DNA of 64,000 nucleotides from Eumeta japonica (taxonomy: Eukaryota; Arthropoda; Insecta; Lepidoptera; Psychidae): NCBI GenBank assembly GCA_005406025.1, contig BGZK01000015.1, forward strand, positions 620,001-684,000, given 5' to 3'. The notes below the pieces were generated by a model. The model was not told the DNA's origin. It was given only the letters and a program-made list of their open reading frames with translations, and made no database searches. Position numbers and translations under genes: made by a program. Of this stretch, positions 11,401-22,362 are shown one piece after another. Each line of letters begins with the position of its first letter. The stretch's first letter is position 1.

Positions 11401-14400
11401 CCCCTGCACAGATGCCCTCCTGCCCCTAAACGGAATATTGGATCCGCGCCTAGTCTTCGTACAAAAATCATGAGAAAATTTTATATCTCTATACTTCTAT
11501 TTTCTCAACACTTGTGTGCGGGGGTTATTCATTTCACAAATAGACGAGCCCGTTTGTTAATCGAATGTCATAATATATCAGAAACAAGGCTACAAATCAT
11601 CACAAAATAATACATCGTCAAATAAGCTTATGCTATAACTAGCTGTCCCGCCCGCTTCGCTGGGTAATTAAATGGCGATTTTTTCAAAATTTCAAATTTA
11701 TAAATAAAATGACGAAGGATTTACGGAATTCTAAAAATGAGTAGCCTAGAACCATCTACAAATCATCCCGCATCGAATGGTCCCAGTCCCATGTCTATAC
11801 GCTTAGTAGTTTTTACGTGATTGGCGAACAAAGACAACCTATTTTCATTATATATGTATAGACTATCTGTCCCGCCCACTTCGCTGGGTAATTTTTATTT
11901 ATAAATAAAATGGCGAAGGATTTACGGAATTCTAAAAATGAGTAGCCTAGAACCATCTACAAATCATCCCGCATCGAATGGTCCCAGGCCCATGTCTATA
12001 CGCTTAGTAGTTTTTACGTGATTGGCGAACAAAGACAATCTATTTTCATTATATATGTATAGATATAGATCTGTGTCATAGGTGACAATAATTATGAACT
12101 GCACGACCTGTCTCAACTGACAAGTTATTAAATATTGTGCATTACATTTGTTTTAATTTTGTTTTAGCATTATTAAAAGTGCACAACACTGATACTGCAT
12201 TCGGCTGTGCTGTCGGTCACAATCGTTCCGGCGAAATCGTTTTTTGTGAAACAAATTTTAAAATGAGTTATGATTTGTTACAGACATGATACATAGAATT
12301 TGAATTAGAATGGATGACAAAAATAAATCTGTATAAAAAAAGAAGTTTAAATTATTTGTTCATTTGAATTTCGCATATATGACTGTGAAAATTTTGCATA
12401 TTCTAATTATGGTGGATAATTTGGGAAATTAACACTCGGAATTTTTTTAATCATATCACTGGCACAACCAGCGGCAAGTAAAACTAAAAAAAAATATAAT
12501 ACGGTTATAGTTCTCATTTTATTATTATTCCGTATATTGAATTTCATGTAAATTTAATAATTTTCAATCAGCAACGTTTAATAATTAATATCCTTTGAAA
12601 ATCTGTAGTCAATAACAAAAAAAAAAAACTGAGCGTCGGTAGACCTTGCAGGCCAATTTCCAAACTTCCGCATTGTTTTGAGCAATAACGTTTTCAAGCT
12701 GGAAAACTTTATATTTACGAGCTTTTTGAATGTATTGATATTTTTGAAGCTTTCTGAGCTAAAAATTTCCGGTGTTTCCTTACAAATTATAAGTTGCATA
12801 ATAAAAAGAACAAATTACTATTTTTCTAACATTTCGCACATTTTTAAAAATCGATTAAACAGAAGATTCAAAGAGGCTTTCGATGAAATTTTTTGAGCCT
12901 TAAAAGGTATTTATATTTTAAAAATTGGTCAGTCGAAAAGTGGTTTTGAAAATACATTTTTCTAAAATATCTTGACAATGATATCTTTTTATAAATGTGT
13001 TCGATTTTAAAGAGGCTTGCAAGATGTGCGTTATTTTTAATAGATGAAACTTTCTTATAGTTAAAAAAAATCGATTTCACGTAAAATATTGAAATTATTT
13101 CAATAAACCCTTTATTGATAATTATTATTAATATTTTTCAAAGAAACAAATCGATTTCGATGAGGTTTACTGTATGCGAAGCAGTTTTACTAGGGGTGAG
13201 GCTGATTAGATTTTGAAATCGATTCGCTTAGTTGATAAAAAAATATTTGAAAAAACTGCTGCATACATAGGTACATGCATACAACCATCCTTTTGAAAAC
13301 GGTTAGAAAAGTTTCTTAGAACCTCAAACAACATCTGATAAAATATTTTAATTTCAACTGAAAATCATATCTTACAAAATTTCAATAATTTACAATTTTC
13401 ATAATGGGAATTAAAAATTCTCTAACTGGACTAGGTTTTTTTTTACTTTTTGTATAGAATTTACAATAAATTTGATTAACATGAATAAATCATAAAAAAT
13501 TACACCAGTAATATTCGATAGAAATAAAATCAATGGAAATATAATGCTAAAGAAATATCAATCTAACCAATTTAGCTTGTTAACGTTATTAATACCGTCC
13601 ATGCATCCAGGCAACAAACCAATTGACGTTCATGATATTTATTCATTCGAATTTATTTCCATAAATTATCTTAATTATAAGACTCTAAAAATAATTTCGA
13701 GTTTGTTTAACAAAGCCTTCCTCTTTAAAAAACTTGTTTTTTATAATAATCATACTTTGTCTTCGCCCGGGGCTCCGCCTGCGTGGTCATATAATGAATT
13801 TCTTCATTTTTTTATATCGAGCGATCTCCATTAATCACGGTTCCAATCCTGTTTTCGATTTTCATTCATCGGTCTGAATCGGTCTGAAATTCGTAGTGTC
13901 GGAAAAACAGCCCACTCAAACTTAGGGGTCATTTCAAGGCCCTTTTCAAATGAAGCCACTGCTTCGTAGGCGTCTGTGAACCGCTTTCCTCGAAATTTTT
14001 CTTATGTTTCAGGAAATAAATAGAAATCGCATAGTAGAAGGTCGGGGTTGTAAGGTGGGTGAGCCAGTATTTCTATATCTAACGTCTCCAAATACTTAGT
14101 TGTTTGTCTGACGGTATGTGGTGAGGCGTTGTCATAACGAAGAAAAATCTTCCTGCAAGGTCGTTTCTCCCGAACTTTTTCCTAGTCAAGAGGCTAATGA
14201 TTGTTAGTATACCGGTCTTCAGCGATTGTTTTTTTTATATTTCGTAAAACAATTATTGTACAATGACCTGTCCTTCCAAAACTAGAGACCACCATCTTTT
14301 TTCCTACGCTTCGATCTCGTTTTACTTTAGCAGGCAACTCCTCGAAAAGAAATACCCACTGAGCAGACTGTTTTTTGGTTTCGGGATCATAACAGCAAAT

Positions 14401-17400
14401 CCAGTTATCGTCACTTGTAACCATGTCGCACACACAATTTGAGTCATAAGCCCGCAAATCTTTGCATTACTTCGCGGCACCAATTAATACGACGGAGTTT
14501 TTGAGCGTCAAATTATTAGGTATCCATCGAGTACAAAGCTTCCCAACCGCTTAATATTCATGAAGGATTTTTTGCACTTGCCTCATATCGATACTTAATG
14601 GCAACATAAATCATAAAAAATCAATGCACGAAAATTTTCTCGCCTAAAATTCATGTTGACGTTAGACAAACAATTTTCTTTTTGCCGCCAATTTGTAAAA
14701 GCAAACGACAAATGAATACAATATAAATAATAAGGTTGGCAAAGAGTTTAATTTTGTTAATTTAAATACCTTATATTATTTTACAATTTCTAAGTAGCCC
14801 ATTCTAAAAATTTTAAGTGTGACCTATTTACGATTTGGGAGCAGTTTCATATTCGATTTGATTCCAGTGCTGCTCTAGTGACGAAGCTGGTCCAACTCTT
14901 GGTCTTTCCATGTCGCGCTATAAGTTCTATCCTGGTCCAGCTCTGAGATCTTAAGACTCCCACACTGAATTCAGCTCCATTTGCGGTCCCACTTTGTTCA
15001 AATCGCGGTTCTAAAAAAAACAAACATAGTGAAATGGGCAACAATGCGCCTATTATTATTGAACTTGGATCATTGCCTTGATCAAAAATATGCTAATTTT
15101 ATATGAGATAGTTTTGTAGTTTTGGCATTAAAGAACAGCAAATAGAAGAATAATATTACATTTTTATATAGAGAAGGTGTTAATGATGGTTTATTATATT
15201 ATTAAATTCAAGCCTCTAAATCATATGTGGGCAACAACCGGCCCGCTGTAAGATTTGATCTGGCCCGTGAGACATTTTGAAAAAAAAAACTGATTTAGCG
15301 ATTTCAAAAACATGGAGAATTGTTTCAATTTATTTGCTACCCAACAAAAAGTAATGTACATAATGCTTCTGTACACTTGCAAATGGAGCAAACTCACTCC
15401 TAAAATCTAAATTTGAAGACGTGGAGTTGTGCGATTTCTACAAAAAATACCTCGAAGAAGACCATTTTCTGCAGCTTAGAAAAATCGCAAGAAAATTAAT
15501 TTGTGCGTTTGGCATACAAATGCGAACAGTTCTTTTCAATCATGAAAGTTAATAAATTAAAACATTGTAAAAGGCTGACTGACGAAAATTTGGAAAATTC
15601 CTTACGTCTTTGTATCAGTAAAATTAATCCAAGCATCGATGGTTTAGTTTACCAAATTCAAGCTCAAGTGTCTCATTGATTTCGGTGACGTTATTTAACT
15701 TCCGTAGTTTGTAATAATTCCAAATTTCAACATTTATTTATAATGTCGTACTTACTTTTTTCATTTCATTTTGTTATATTATTAAATTATATTATAATAA
15801 CATTGTCGTATTATTTCATGTCTGATATCTATCGCAAAAAATTATGAACACTACTTTAAAATGCACTACTTTTGAACGCGGACTGCCAACGTATTTGAAC
15901 ACTGAAATTTAGCCCACGGCATATCAAAGGTTGCCCATACCAGCTCTAAATAAAATAAATAGAAATCATATCACGTATTATTTGTCATTTTAATTTTTTG
16001 TTCGTATACCATCTTCAATTTCATATCAAGCATTTCGAAACCATACAAAAAACAACTCTACCCAACAATTATCATCTTGTTCAGAAGTTGTTTGTGCAAA
16101 GCACGTCACATTAAATATTAAATAACGTGTAATACATTAAAATTAATATAATAGCTAAATATGAATCTTAATTCTCATGTTTTTAACTACAAAAATGTCG
16201 ACAGTCCCACACAAACATTTCTAAGCGACTTTCGCCTTTTGAAGGTTAATTTTAAGAGGTTTCAAAAAGGAACCCAAATTTTAATTTTCATAACATCAAC
16301 TTCAGCTGTTATGAATATCCACCCAAGGTTCCATCTTCTACTTCTGACCCTTAAAGGTATAAGTTTCGAAAACTCTTCTTAGTGTATTCTTACTTACCTG
16401 CGCACCTTCATGTTTATAGGTTTTATAATTCTGGAGAATTCCTGATGAGTCAGTAAATGAGAGAGTGGCCATATAATTTAACTAGCTTTTCACCCACAGT
16501 TTCGCCCCATGGACATAGATTGTCTTTGAATCCTTGATCCTTGATCTTTTATTATGATATTGATCGATAATGCTGTGGATTCTGTTCCCTGTCCGACCTT
16601 TAATTTTATTTAAAATTTCCTACCAGTCACGGTTCAGATTTCGACAGATCAAAATGAAATATAAGCGATATTACTCAGAGGATAGTATACCTCCCAATAA
16701 GTAAAAGCATTTTTAGAATTGGTGTACTAGTATAAATAGGTGGACGAAGAAAATGTCATAGCCTGTTTTATTCAGGAATATTGTAGATATTTATTAGTGA
16801 AGGAATTTTTGGAATCGGTACAGTAATTACGAAAAGAGCGATGGTTTCTTAATTATATATTAATATATATATGATATATATATATTGCATATAAATACTT
16901 TACATAATCTTCCTATGACAGTGCTTCGTGACCCTGGGTGTGTCTCTCAACATGATGGCCCATGGGCTGGTCATGGGATTCGCGGCCATCTTACTGCCGA
17001 GTCTCAAGGCTGAAAATTCACCAATACCAATAAATGACACTTCCGGCTCTTGGATAGGTATGTTACGAGATTAACCAATAATTTTCTCTATTTTGTACGT
17101 ACAAAATTATAACATCAACTGCGAACAATAAATAACGAATAGAGAAGTGTACGATAATTATAGATGGACGATTACATTAACAACGTGATATAAAAAAGAG
17201 GTTTTGTGATGTGAAAAAGATTACATTTAGACAAAAGACAGTTTTAATGTCTATAGTGCAAGTCAAGCTTGGGAGTCTGAGTTTTCGATAATAACACATA
17301 TATTGTAACCGAAATGAATAAAAAATATTTGCCTGACCAAATTGGATTATAATCGAAAATTACTCTCAAAATTTAAATTACTTGTTACGTACATGCTGGA

Positions 17401-19424
17401 AAAAAATATCAGGTATATTAATTTTAGAAATGAGTAAGTATAATTTAAAAATTAAGAAATATTTAAATGAGAGACTTAAAATTATAAAAGAAGCGATCTT
17501 GTACTCTTAGGAATGAAATTAATTGATTTCGCTCTCACTACATAGACAAAACCTAAAAACTTTTTACTGGGAAACCTTAAAATTTCACTCTTATTAGAAA
17601 TTCGTGATTTTCAAATTTTCAGACTTTCCTTAGCATTATGAAACTTTGCTTTTAGTTAGATTTCAAAACTCTAAATCGATAAATCCACATACCGTTTTGA
17701 TCAGCCAATTGGTATAAAAACGCGAATGTCGTATAATAGAAGTCATAATTTTTTATCGAGCTCAGTTGCTTACAAAACCTATAAAAACATTAAATATTTC
17801 GATGTTTTTCTTCAATTTCAAATGGATATTTTTATGGGAATTGGTGGATAGACAAGCAGAGATGTATAACGACAATTAATTTTATCTTAGATTGAATTCC
17901 TTTATTTCTTATATTCAGCGAAATATCTTCGAATCAGAATCCCGATCCATACTGTTTATTTCTCATCATTTCCTTAATATCGACTCCAGTTCCAATGCCT
18001 GTTTCGAACCTGGGCAAATACACAAATTTCTTTTGAGTTATTTTGTGTTCTTAAAAACACTAAATCCACGAATTTATTTATTTATTGTGTTTTTAATTTT
18101 TCCAGCATCGATTCTTGGATTCGCATTGGTGGCCGGAAATTTCATTAATCCCAGCATCATGTCACGATACGGTAGAAGAGTGGCCAATTTGACCAGTATT
18201 ATACCTCTCATCACTGGATGGGTTATTATCATCTTCGCCGTCAACATACCTATGTTACTAGTTGCCCGATTCCTTCAAGGTATTTCTATGGGAATGAGCT
18301 CCTCTTTAGGACCAGTTTTAATAGGAGAATACACCAGTCCTAAGAATAGAGGTGCTTTCCTGACCACAATATCCGTAGCTATAGCTACAGGCGTGCTAAT
18401 CGTTCATACTTTAGGATCCTATATTACTTGGAAGAAAACAGCTTTAATATGTTGTACCATCGCACTTACAGACCTATGCATAGTGTTCTATTCTCCAGAG
18501 TCACCAAGCTTTTTAGCCGATAAACGACGTTTTGAAGAGTGTCGGTCAGTGTTTAGATGGCTCCGAGGTGACGATGAAAACGAGGAATTGGAAAACATGA
18601 TAAGAGCGACCCAAGAGATGATAGAAGTAAATAAACCGCAATCACTGAAGAAGAAAATCAGGGAGTTCATCAAAAACGTCAACATTACTATACGAAAGAG
18701 GGACTTTTACAAACCCATTATTTTGATGATGGTTATCTATACGATGGGTCAATGGGCAGGCGCCAATCTCCTGGCCGCTTACATCCAAGACATCGTTCAT
18801 GGCGTTATAGGAGACGATTTCAACATCCCTATATTGATTATAACTATAGACGTTCAGAGGATAATATCGAATACGTGTGCAGTATACGTTATTAAGAAAG
18901 TTAAGCGACGGACGATGCTGTTCGCGACTGGAGGCTTGAACGTGTTCGCATTTTTGGCCACGGCGCTATATGTCTACGCGAAAACAAACAATTTTCTACC
19001 TTTCAATCAACCAATCGTTGGAGCTCTGTTGATACATCTCCATATGTTCACCATAGCGACCGGTATGGTTCCGTTGCCTTTTATAATAGCAGGCGAAGTT
19101 TTTCCGTTGCGATACAGGAGTCTGGCCGGTGGGATAAGTGTGCTATTTTTGTCCTCAAATCTATTTATAACTGTGAAGACGGCGTCTTGGTTGTTTAAAG
19201 TTATCGGTTTGTGGGGAGCGTACATTTTGTACGCGGGAGTGGTGGGGCTGTGCTTATGCGTTGCGGCGGTGCTGATGCCCGAGACCAAGGACCGGACGCT
19301 CCAAGACATCGAAGACGAATTCCGTGGCCGGCCGCTTTCACCTGAAGAAATAAAGTCTATCGAGTCTTTGACTTCTATGAAATTCTACAAGTTAGACAGA
19401 AGATGTAGCAGTCCAGTAATATGA
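8410..19424 (+). CDS. Facilitated trehalose/sugar transporter Tret1-like, gene A (three exons)
   Basis: Joined exons 8410-8496, 16922-17057 and 18106-19424 give 1542 nt, 513 aa. It is a major facilitator superfamily sugar transporter of the insect Tret1-like group, predicted to sit in the plasma membrane and move trehalose or another sugar along its gradient; the substrate is inferred. Visible marks: CFVTLGVSLNM at the start of TM1, the TM2-3 loop GRR (97-99), PESP (205-208) after TM6, GEVFPLRYRS (404-413) between TM10 and TM11, and PETKDRTLQDIEDEF at 466 after TM12. The TM7 QQLSG-type motif is replaced by GQWAG (289-293), so substrate specificity may differ. Splice sites are CAG|gtaaca, tgacag|TGC, ATAG|gtatgt and ttccag|CA, phases 0 and 1. 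Length is normal for the family. Same exon layout as gene B downstream. Confidence 0.93.
9314..9397. repeat. Inverted repeat with CRE-like (TGACGTCA) arms
   Basis: TGACGTCAAAATTAC at 9314-9328 is matched by its perfect reverse complement at 9383-9397. The 54-base centre is GC-rich (GCCGGCGCGCGCCTGTTGCG near 9347). Each arm contains TGACGTCA or its half, the CREB/ATF core. It lies in intron 1 of gene A. It could be a tiny MITE or a regulatory hairpin; no function is shown. Confidence 0.6.
9678..11406 (-). mobile_element. hAT element (ZMYM1-like transposase type), bounded by perfect 8-bp TSD
   Basis: The left end is CAGAAGCGTAGC at 9678; the right end reads, on the minus strand, CAGGGGCGTAGC at 11406. 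The 8-bp duplication CACAGATG is present on both sides (9670-9677 and 11407-11414). The 1729-bp element lies in intron 1 of gene A. GGGGCCC-rich subterminal sequence occurs at both ends (9700-9733 and 11341-11367). Internal minus-strand coding belongs to a hAT transposase. The exact TSD and terminal inverted repeats make the boundaries secure. Confidence 0.9.
10093..11230 (-). pseudogene. hAT (ZMYM1/DUF4371-like) transposase remnant
   Basis: The 232-codon frame at 10532-11230 reads LRLLSNYDATLKELL, TIILDTTQDLSKIDQLSVVF (first catalytic Asp region), CRGQGYDGANVMSGVYGGLQ and YVHCAAHALNLVLNDA, all typical of hAT transposases related to zinc-finger MYM-type protein 1. The frame then breaks. Later C-terminal pieces are at 10093-10287 (SVSKALQHENNDLQKSS) and about 9750-9913 (LQPEKLLSSSNEEMLNAPGKLS). 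The zinc-finger N-terminus and the dimerisation C-terminus are missing or scrambled, so it is inactive. Confidence 0.85.
11639..11872 (-). repeat. Helitron-like short element, copy 1 of head-to-tail dimer
   Basis: In its own (minus) orientation it starts TCTATACATATATAATGAAA and ends CGGGCGGGACAGCTAG, with host T after. Internal CCATTCGATGCGGGATGATT and TTTACGGAATTC landmarks (minus/plus) are shared with 11873-12063 and 58136-58359. Ends of the form TC...CTAG and insertion at A/T fit Helitrons. It lies in intron 1 of gene A. Confidence 0.65.
11873..12063 (-). repeat. Helitron-like short element, copy 2 of head-to-tail dimer
   Basis: Directly abuts copy 1 in the same orientation and is almost identical over the shared 180 bases, but lacks about 40 bases next to its CTAG end. 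Its terminus is mutated (CTATCTGTCCC instead of CTAGCTGTCCC). Confidence 0.62.
12064..13850. other. AT-rich intronic sequence of gene A
   Basis: No gene supported; minus and plus frames of 70-96 codons here are AT-driven. At 13760-13785 the sequence CTTCGCCCGGGGCTCCGCCTGC resembles the GC-rich 3' stem of Helitron-like elements in reverse orientation, and 13835-13885 carries a degenerate GAATCGG-type repeat. Confidence 0.45.
13880..14640 (-). pseudogene. Mariner (SETMAR-like) transposase pseudogene
   Basis: The minus frame at 14194-14457 reads DMVTSDDNWICCYDPETKKQ, the first catalytic Asp block (VTGDESWIYCYDPETKQQ), then FEELPAKVKRDRSVGKKMVV. Broken frames downstream give FFFVMTTPHHIPSDKQ (equivalent to LHHDNASSH), DIEILAHPPYNPDLLLCDFYLFPE (equivalent to SPDLAPNDFFLFP) and GKRFTDAYEAV. 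Upstream pieces (14480-14640) give VGKLCTRWIPNNLT. Frameshifts and stops make it a pseudogene. A same-family copy in opposite orientation lies at 63230-63776. It sits in intron 1 of gene A. Confidence 0.82.
14850..15010. repeat. Degenerate GAATCG/GGTCCAACTC-type repeat tract
   Basis: Short imprecise units of the kind TTGATTCCAGTGCTGCTC, CTGGTCCAACTCTTGGTC, TCTATCCTGGTCCAGCTCTG and TCAGCTCCATTTGCGGTCC. The composition matches other tracts at 31290-31560, 32700-32890, 35960-36240, 41480-41590 and 42470-42700. Confidence 0.45.
15222..15943 (+). mobile_element. Short hAT element (GTF2I-repeat/ZBED5-like type) with perfect 8-bp TSD
   Basis: The left end is CATATGTGGGCAAC; the right end on the minus strand is CTGGTATGGGCAACC. 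The flanking duplication CTCTAAAT is exact (15214-15221 and 15944-15951). Length is 722 bp. Internally the + strand keeps the C-terminus of a hAT transposase. It lies in intron 1 of gene A. Confidence 0.85.
15411..15679 (+). pseudogene. hAT transposase C-terminal fragment
   Basis: Frames read FEDVELCDFYKKYLEEDHF and LRKIARKLICAFG, then after a frameshift KCEQFFSIMKVNKLKHCKR and LTDENLENSLRLCISKINPS, ending at the TGA at about 15679. This is the hAT dimerisation region (CEQTFS.MK..K...R..LTD.NL...LR) of GTF2IRD2/FAM200-like transposases. The DDE core is deleted, so the element is non-autonomous. Confidence 0.8.
16482..16760 (-). repeat. Helitron-like remnant
   Basis: Begins (plus strand) ACTAGCTTTTCACCCACAG, the reverse complement of a Helitron-like 3' end (GGGC..AAAAGCTAGT). 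At 16655-16730 a stretch with ATATTACTCAGAGGATAGT matches ATATTACTCGGGGATAGTG at 32953. Decayed. Confidence 0.5.
16922..17057 (+). CDS. Gene A exon 2
   Basis: 136 nt after acceptor tatgacag, ending ATA G before donor gtatgt (phase 1). It encodes TM1 (CFVTLGVSLNMMAHGLVMGF) and the first extracellular loop with a possible N-glycosylation site NDTS, then SWI. It aligns with exon 2 of gene B, which is 12 nt shorter. Confidence 0.92.
17058..18105. other. Intron 2 of gene A
   Basis: 1048-nt AT-rich intron between gtatgt and ttccag. Exon 3 is open through the acceptor up to an ATG at 17892, but the 71 extra codons have no family similarity and are intronic. Confidence 0.8.
18106..19424 (+). CDS. 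Gene A exon 3 (TM2 to C-terminus)
   Basis: 1319 nt from the split Ala codon to TGA at 19422-19424. It holds the GRR loop motif, PESP, the long charged central loop (about residues 210-265) and the whole second half. No AATAAA is visible in the first 300 nt after the stop, so the cleavage site is uncertain. Confidence 0.95.
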
Positions 19425-19839
19425 TTGACATACATCGCTTTTGATATACAGATATTTTATACTATTATAACGCGATGGAAAATAATGGTATTATATACAA
19501 ACCCTCGTTTAATTTTCTATGTTCTAAGCAACAATTAGTGTCGTAATATTGAGATCATTATATAAATATATTTTAGTAGATTTATGGATCCTTTTTAATT
19601 TTGTGTTGTTGACATCACAAAAAAAAGTTATTTTGTTCATTTGATTTTTAGTAATTTTCGGCATTACTTATTAGTATCAAGTTTTAATCCTAAAAGGGTA
19701 AATTTAATTTTCCAGAATATTTTCGAATATCATAGATCTCATAGGTATTCATAAAGAAATAAGGGAATACCTGTTCAACAATAGTTGACAAATTTGTTAA
19801 CTTTTTTTGTTGCTTATAAGCTCATGTCTATTTCCCAAA

Positions 19840-20130
19840 GGGGTAGGTATAGTCCGCATGCTTCACGATCTTTACATACCCCTATTGTTTTACTGACATT
19901 TATATGCTCTAAGGTGCTCCTTACCAATACTCATTCATTTATCCATTTATATTCATTATGTATTCTTCGTATCTCTTTTACTTTCATTCTTTTTTTCTAA
20001 ATGATGAAGCCACATAATATCCTTCTCAACTCTAGTCACTACATCTAATTATAAATTACACCCATTCTCCCAAATCATTATTCCTCTATCATTTCTCTTT
20101 TGCGGATTGTACTCTGCGCAATGTGTGGAG
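19840..20130 (-). pseudogene. RTE-like LINE 3' end
   Basis: Minus-strand pieces read VVTRVEKDIMWLHHLEKKNE, equivalent to SIEKGMLRWFGHLERMNE of RTE-like LINEs. Further on, VRSTLEHINVSKTIGVCKDR and GLYLPLWEIDMS correspond to the last ORF segment (VRSTRN...M....AK.ICRDR..W...V.AYP.GK). Stops intervene. Same LINE class as at 3308-5640. Confidence 0.6.
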
Positions 20131-20202
20131 TTCCATATGTATTATATAGTGCTCATATATTCTCTGATTTTATTTTACCTTTAGTCTAAATGTCTGTCTT
20201 TC

Positions 20203-20560
20203 TTAGAAACTATTCCTTGTTAACAATACATGTTTTTTCTTTCCTACAGTAATACAGTTTTTGTTAACTCTAAATGTTATTAAGGTACAGCCGCTTATGC
20301 TTTTCCATTTCACTAAAGGTTTCTTCAGTTCTACATACTCGCCTTCACATTGGGATACTGGAACGTACTGATTTTCAATCATGGTATGGATTTTCAAACA
20401 GCGGTTAACGCTGATATTTTTAATACTGACAACGTTGCCGCAAAAGCTTTAAATCCACATATTATTAAGAAGCAAAAGGTTAAAGTCACATCTCTTTTTC
20501 TCCCTGTGTGTGCGCATTTTTGTGTGTTCCGAAAAAACGGTTGTCGCACATAGTTTCAAT
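20203..20560 (-). other. Unidentified coding-like remnant
   Basis: A minus-strand frame at 20203-20397 reads MKIHTMIENQYVPVSQCEGE, then YVELKKPLVKWKSISGCTLI and ends TVGKKKHVLLTRNSF. It is open upstream for some codons (SIKNISVNRCLKIHTM). The composition looks protein-like rather than random, but I do not recognise the family. It follows a LINE 3' end and may be repeat-derived. Confidence 0.35.
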
Positions 20561-22360
20561 TAATTACATCACTTTTACTACTATTTTCATTACTTTTTCG
20601 CTTTCCAATTCATCTAAGATCATTTGCTTCTACTCCTGTTGCACATCGACTCAGCTATTAAAATAACCAAACAGGACGATTCTCCCAATTCTTTCGCACT
20701 GAGTTAGCATGTATCATAGCATTACATCAGCCCTAAATTCCTCTGTTTACACGTTCAGCCGGGGCTTGCCTTTAGATAAGCCCCGACCGATAAACAAAAC
20801 TGACGAGGGTTTTTGCTTTTATAACCGTTTACACATTCAGGTGTATTTTTTTCTGATAAGATGAGCCAAAACCCTGGAATTTTTATATACTCTGGTGCCA
20901 ATAACAGCCTAATAAGTACCGAACGATCCGTCTATAATGGAACTACTACAACTTTTACTTTTAATCATATTCAACTCTAATGTATATTTCACTATTAATC
21001 TTATCACCCATCTTTTTATGTACATTCACAGTATCGAACCAGACCTAACCGTTCCGCGTTTTGTGTCCTTCGGGACATTAGACGTGACGAATGACGAACC
21101 TCCCCACTGCAATCGAAACGTTTCTCTAAAACCAATACATTAGACTATCCGGAAGAGAGTCAGAGGGAGAGAGACAGAGAGAGAGAGAGAGATTTGGGAG
21201 AGATTCTCTAGCAATGTCGTGCAGTACCCTTTAGGACTAAATTTTCTTTATCTCTAAGGCCATAGCTACATTTGACGGTAAGGTTTTTAGGTGAATTAGA
21301 ATAGACACAGACGCTGTGGTGGACACAGACAAACTGGCGAATCCAAGACTTTTTGAAGACGAAGAAGAAAGAGGTTTCATCTTTGTTGTTTTTGTTACAT
21401 GTCCCTGCAGCAGGAAACCAAGGAGACTTTGATCAGTCAGAGATAAATTGGAGTATTATAATCTGTTAGGGCTAAAAACTAAATATGTATGATTTCTTTA
21501 TGCAAAGAGTACATAGGTACTTCTAACATCTATAAAGCAAATGTAATGCTAATTTGTGATATTTATCATCTAGATAATTAAATGTCATATTGCCAATTTA
21601 TTAATGTTTACCAAATTACTGTACTTATATTAGTCTTCGAATGTAAATTATTTATTTTTATTATATAGTAATAGTTATGAAATGTCTGTTAAGACACAAT
21701 TTTGAGTGGATACTCAAATTTGGATTAAAATTTATTATTATTTAAATTATAACTCTTTTGATATTTGATATGGTAAATTGGTAAGCGAAAGAGATGATGG
21801 TAATTGTAAAAGTTGTATTGGTATCTTCATCTCGCCAGTGAAATGATTAGATATGGAATTGTAAACTGAGGTGCCACTGTATGAGAGGACACAGAGTTGT
21901 TCTTCTATTTTACCTTCCCGATGTGCCATATTAAATTTTCAGTTGTCTTTAAAGGTTGTAGTCAGATAGATTTATTGTAAAAACTTAAACTAATAAAATA
22001 TTTTTTTTTTTTCTCTCGATGTCTCTTATTTTTATTTAACACGAACCAGACGTTTATCTAGCGGAATAGAATGTTTACATGAACAGGTTACATGATAACC
22101 CTGATAGCAATGCTGTCGATGATGCTGAGGATAAATATTTATATTCATATTTAACTCTTAAAACATGACGTCAGTGACATATCTTTTCGTTTTCGATTTC
22201 CATCCAACAATTTTATCCTTGGTCATAGTTTCTATTTTACTAGATTTGAACATTACCAAAAAAGTCGAATTTAAATATAAATATAATCAGTTGAATTATA
22301 TAGTCGTCGTCCTATCGGCCACTGAGCGTCCATTTTGCTGGACATAAACCTACTCCTTAC
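20561..22360. other. Non-coding, with GC stem-loop and GA microsatellite
   Basis: Contains an 8-bp GC stem CGGGGCTT/AAGCCCCG (20760-20767 and 20778-20785) and an imperfect GA tract at 21153-21195. Otherwise AT-rich with no supported gene. Confidence 0.5.
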
Positions 22361-22362
22361 AC

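Noticed and set aside
11338..11610. 90-codon + frame over the right end of the hAT element
   Set aside because: It spans the element terminus and its duplication, so it cannot be an old gene; chance frame.
17892..18105. ATG at 17892 as the start of gene A, giving a 510-aa protein
   Set aside because: The first 71 codons are AT-rich, have no family similarity, and end exactly at a good acceptor (ttccag). Spliced exons 1 and 2 supply the expected TM1 and align with gene B.
18488..19309. Minus-strand frames opposite exon 3 of gene A
   Set aside because: Shadows of the transporter coding strand.
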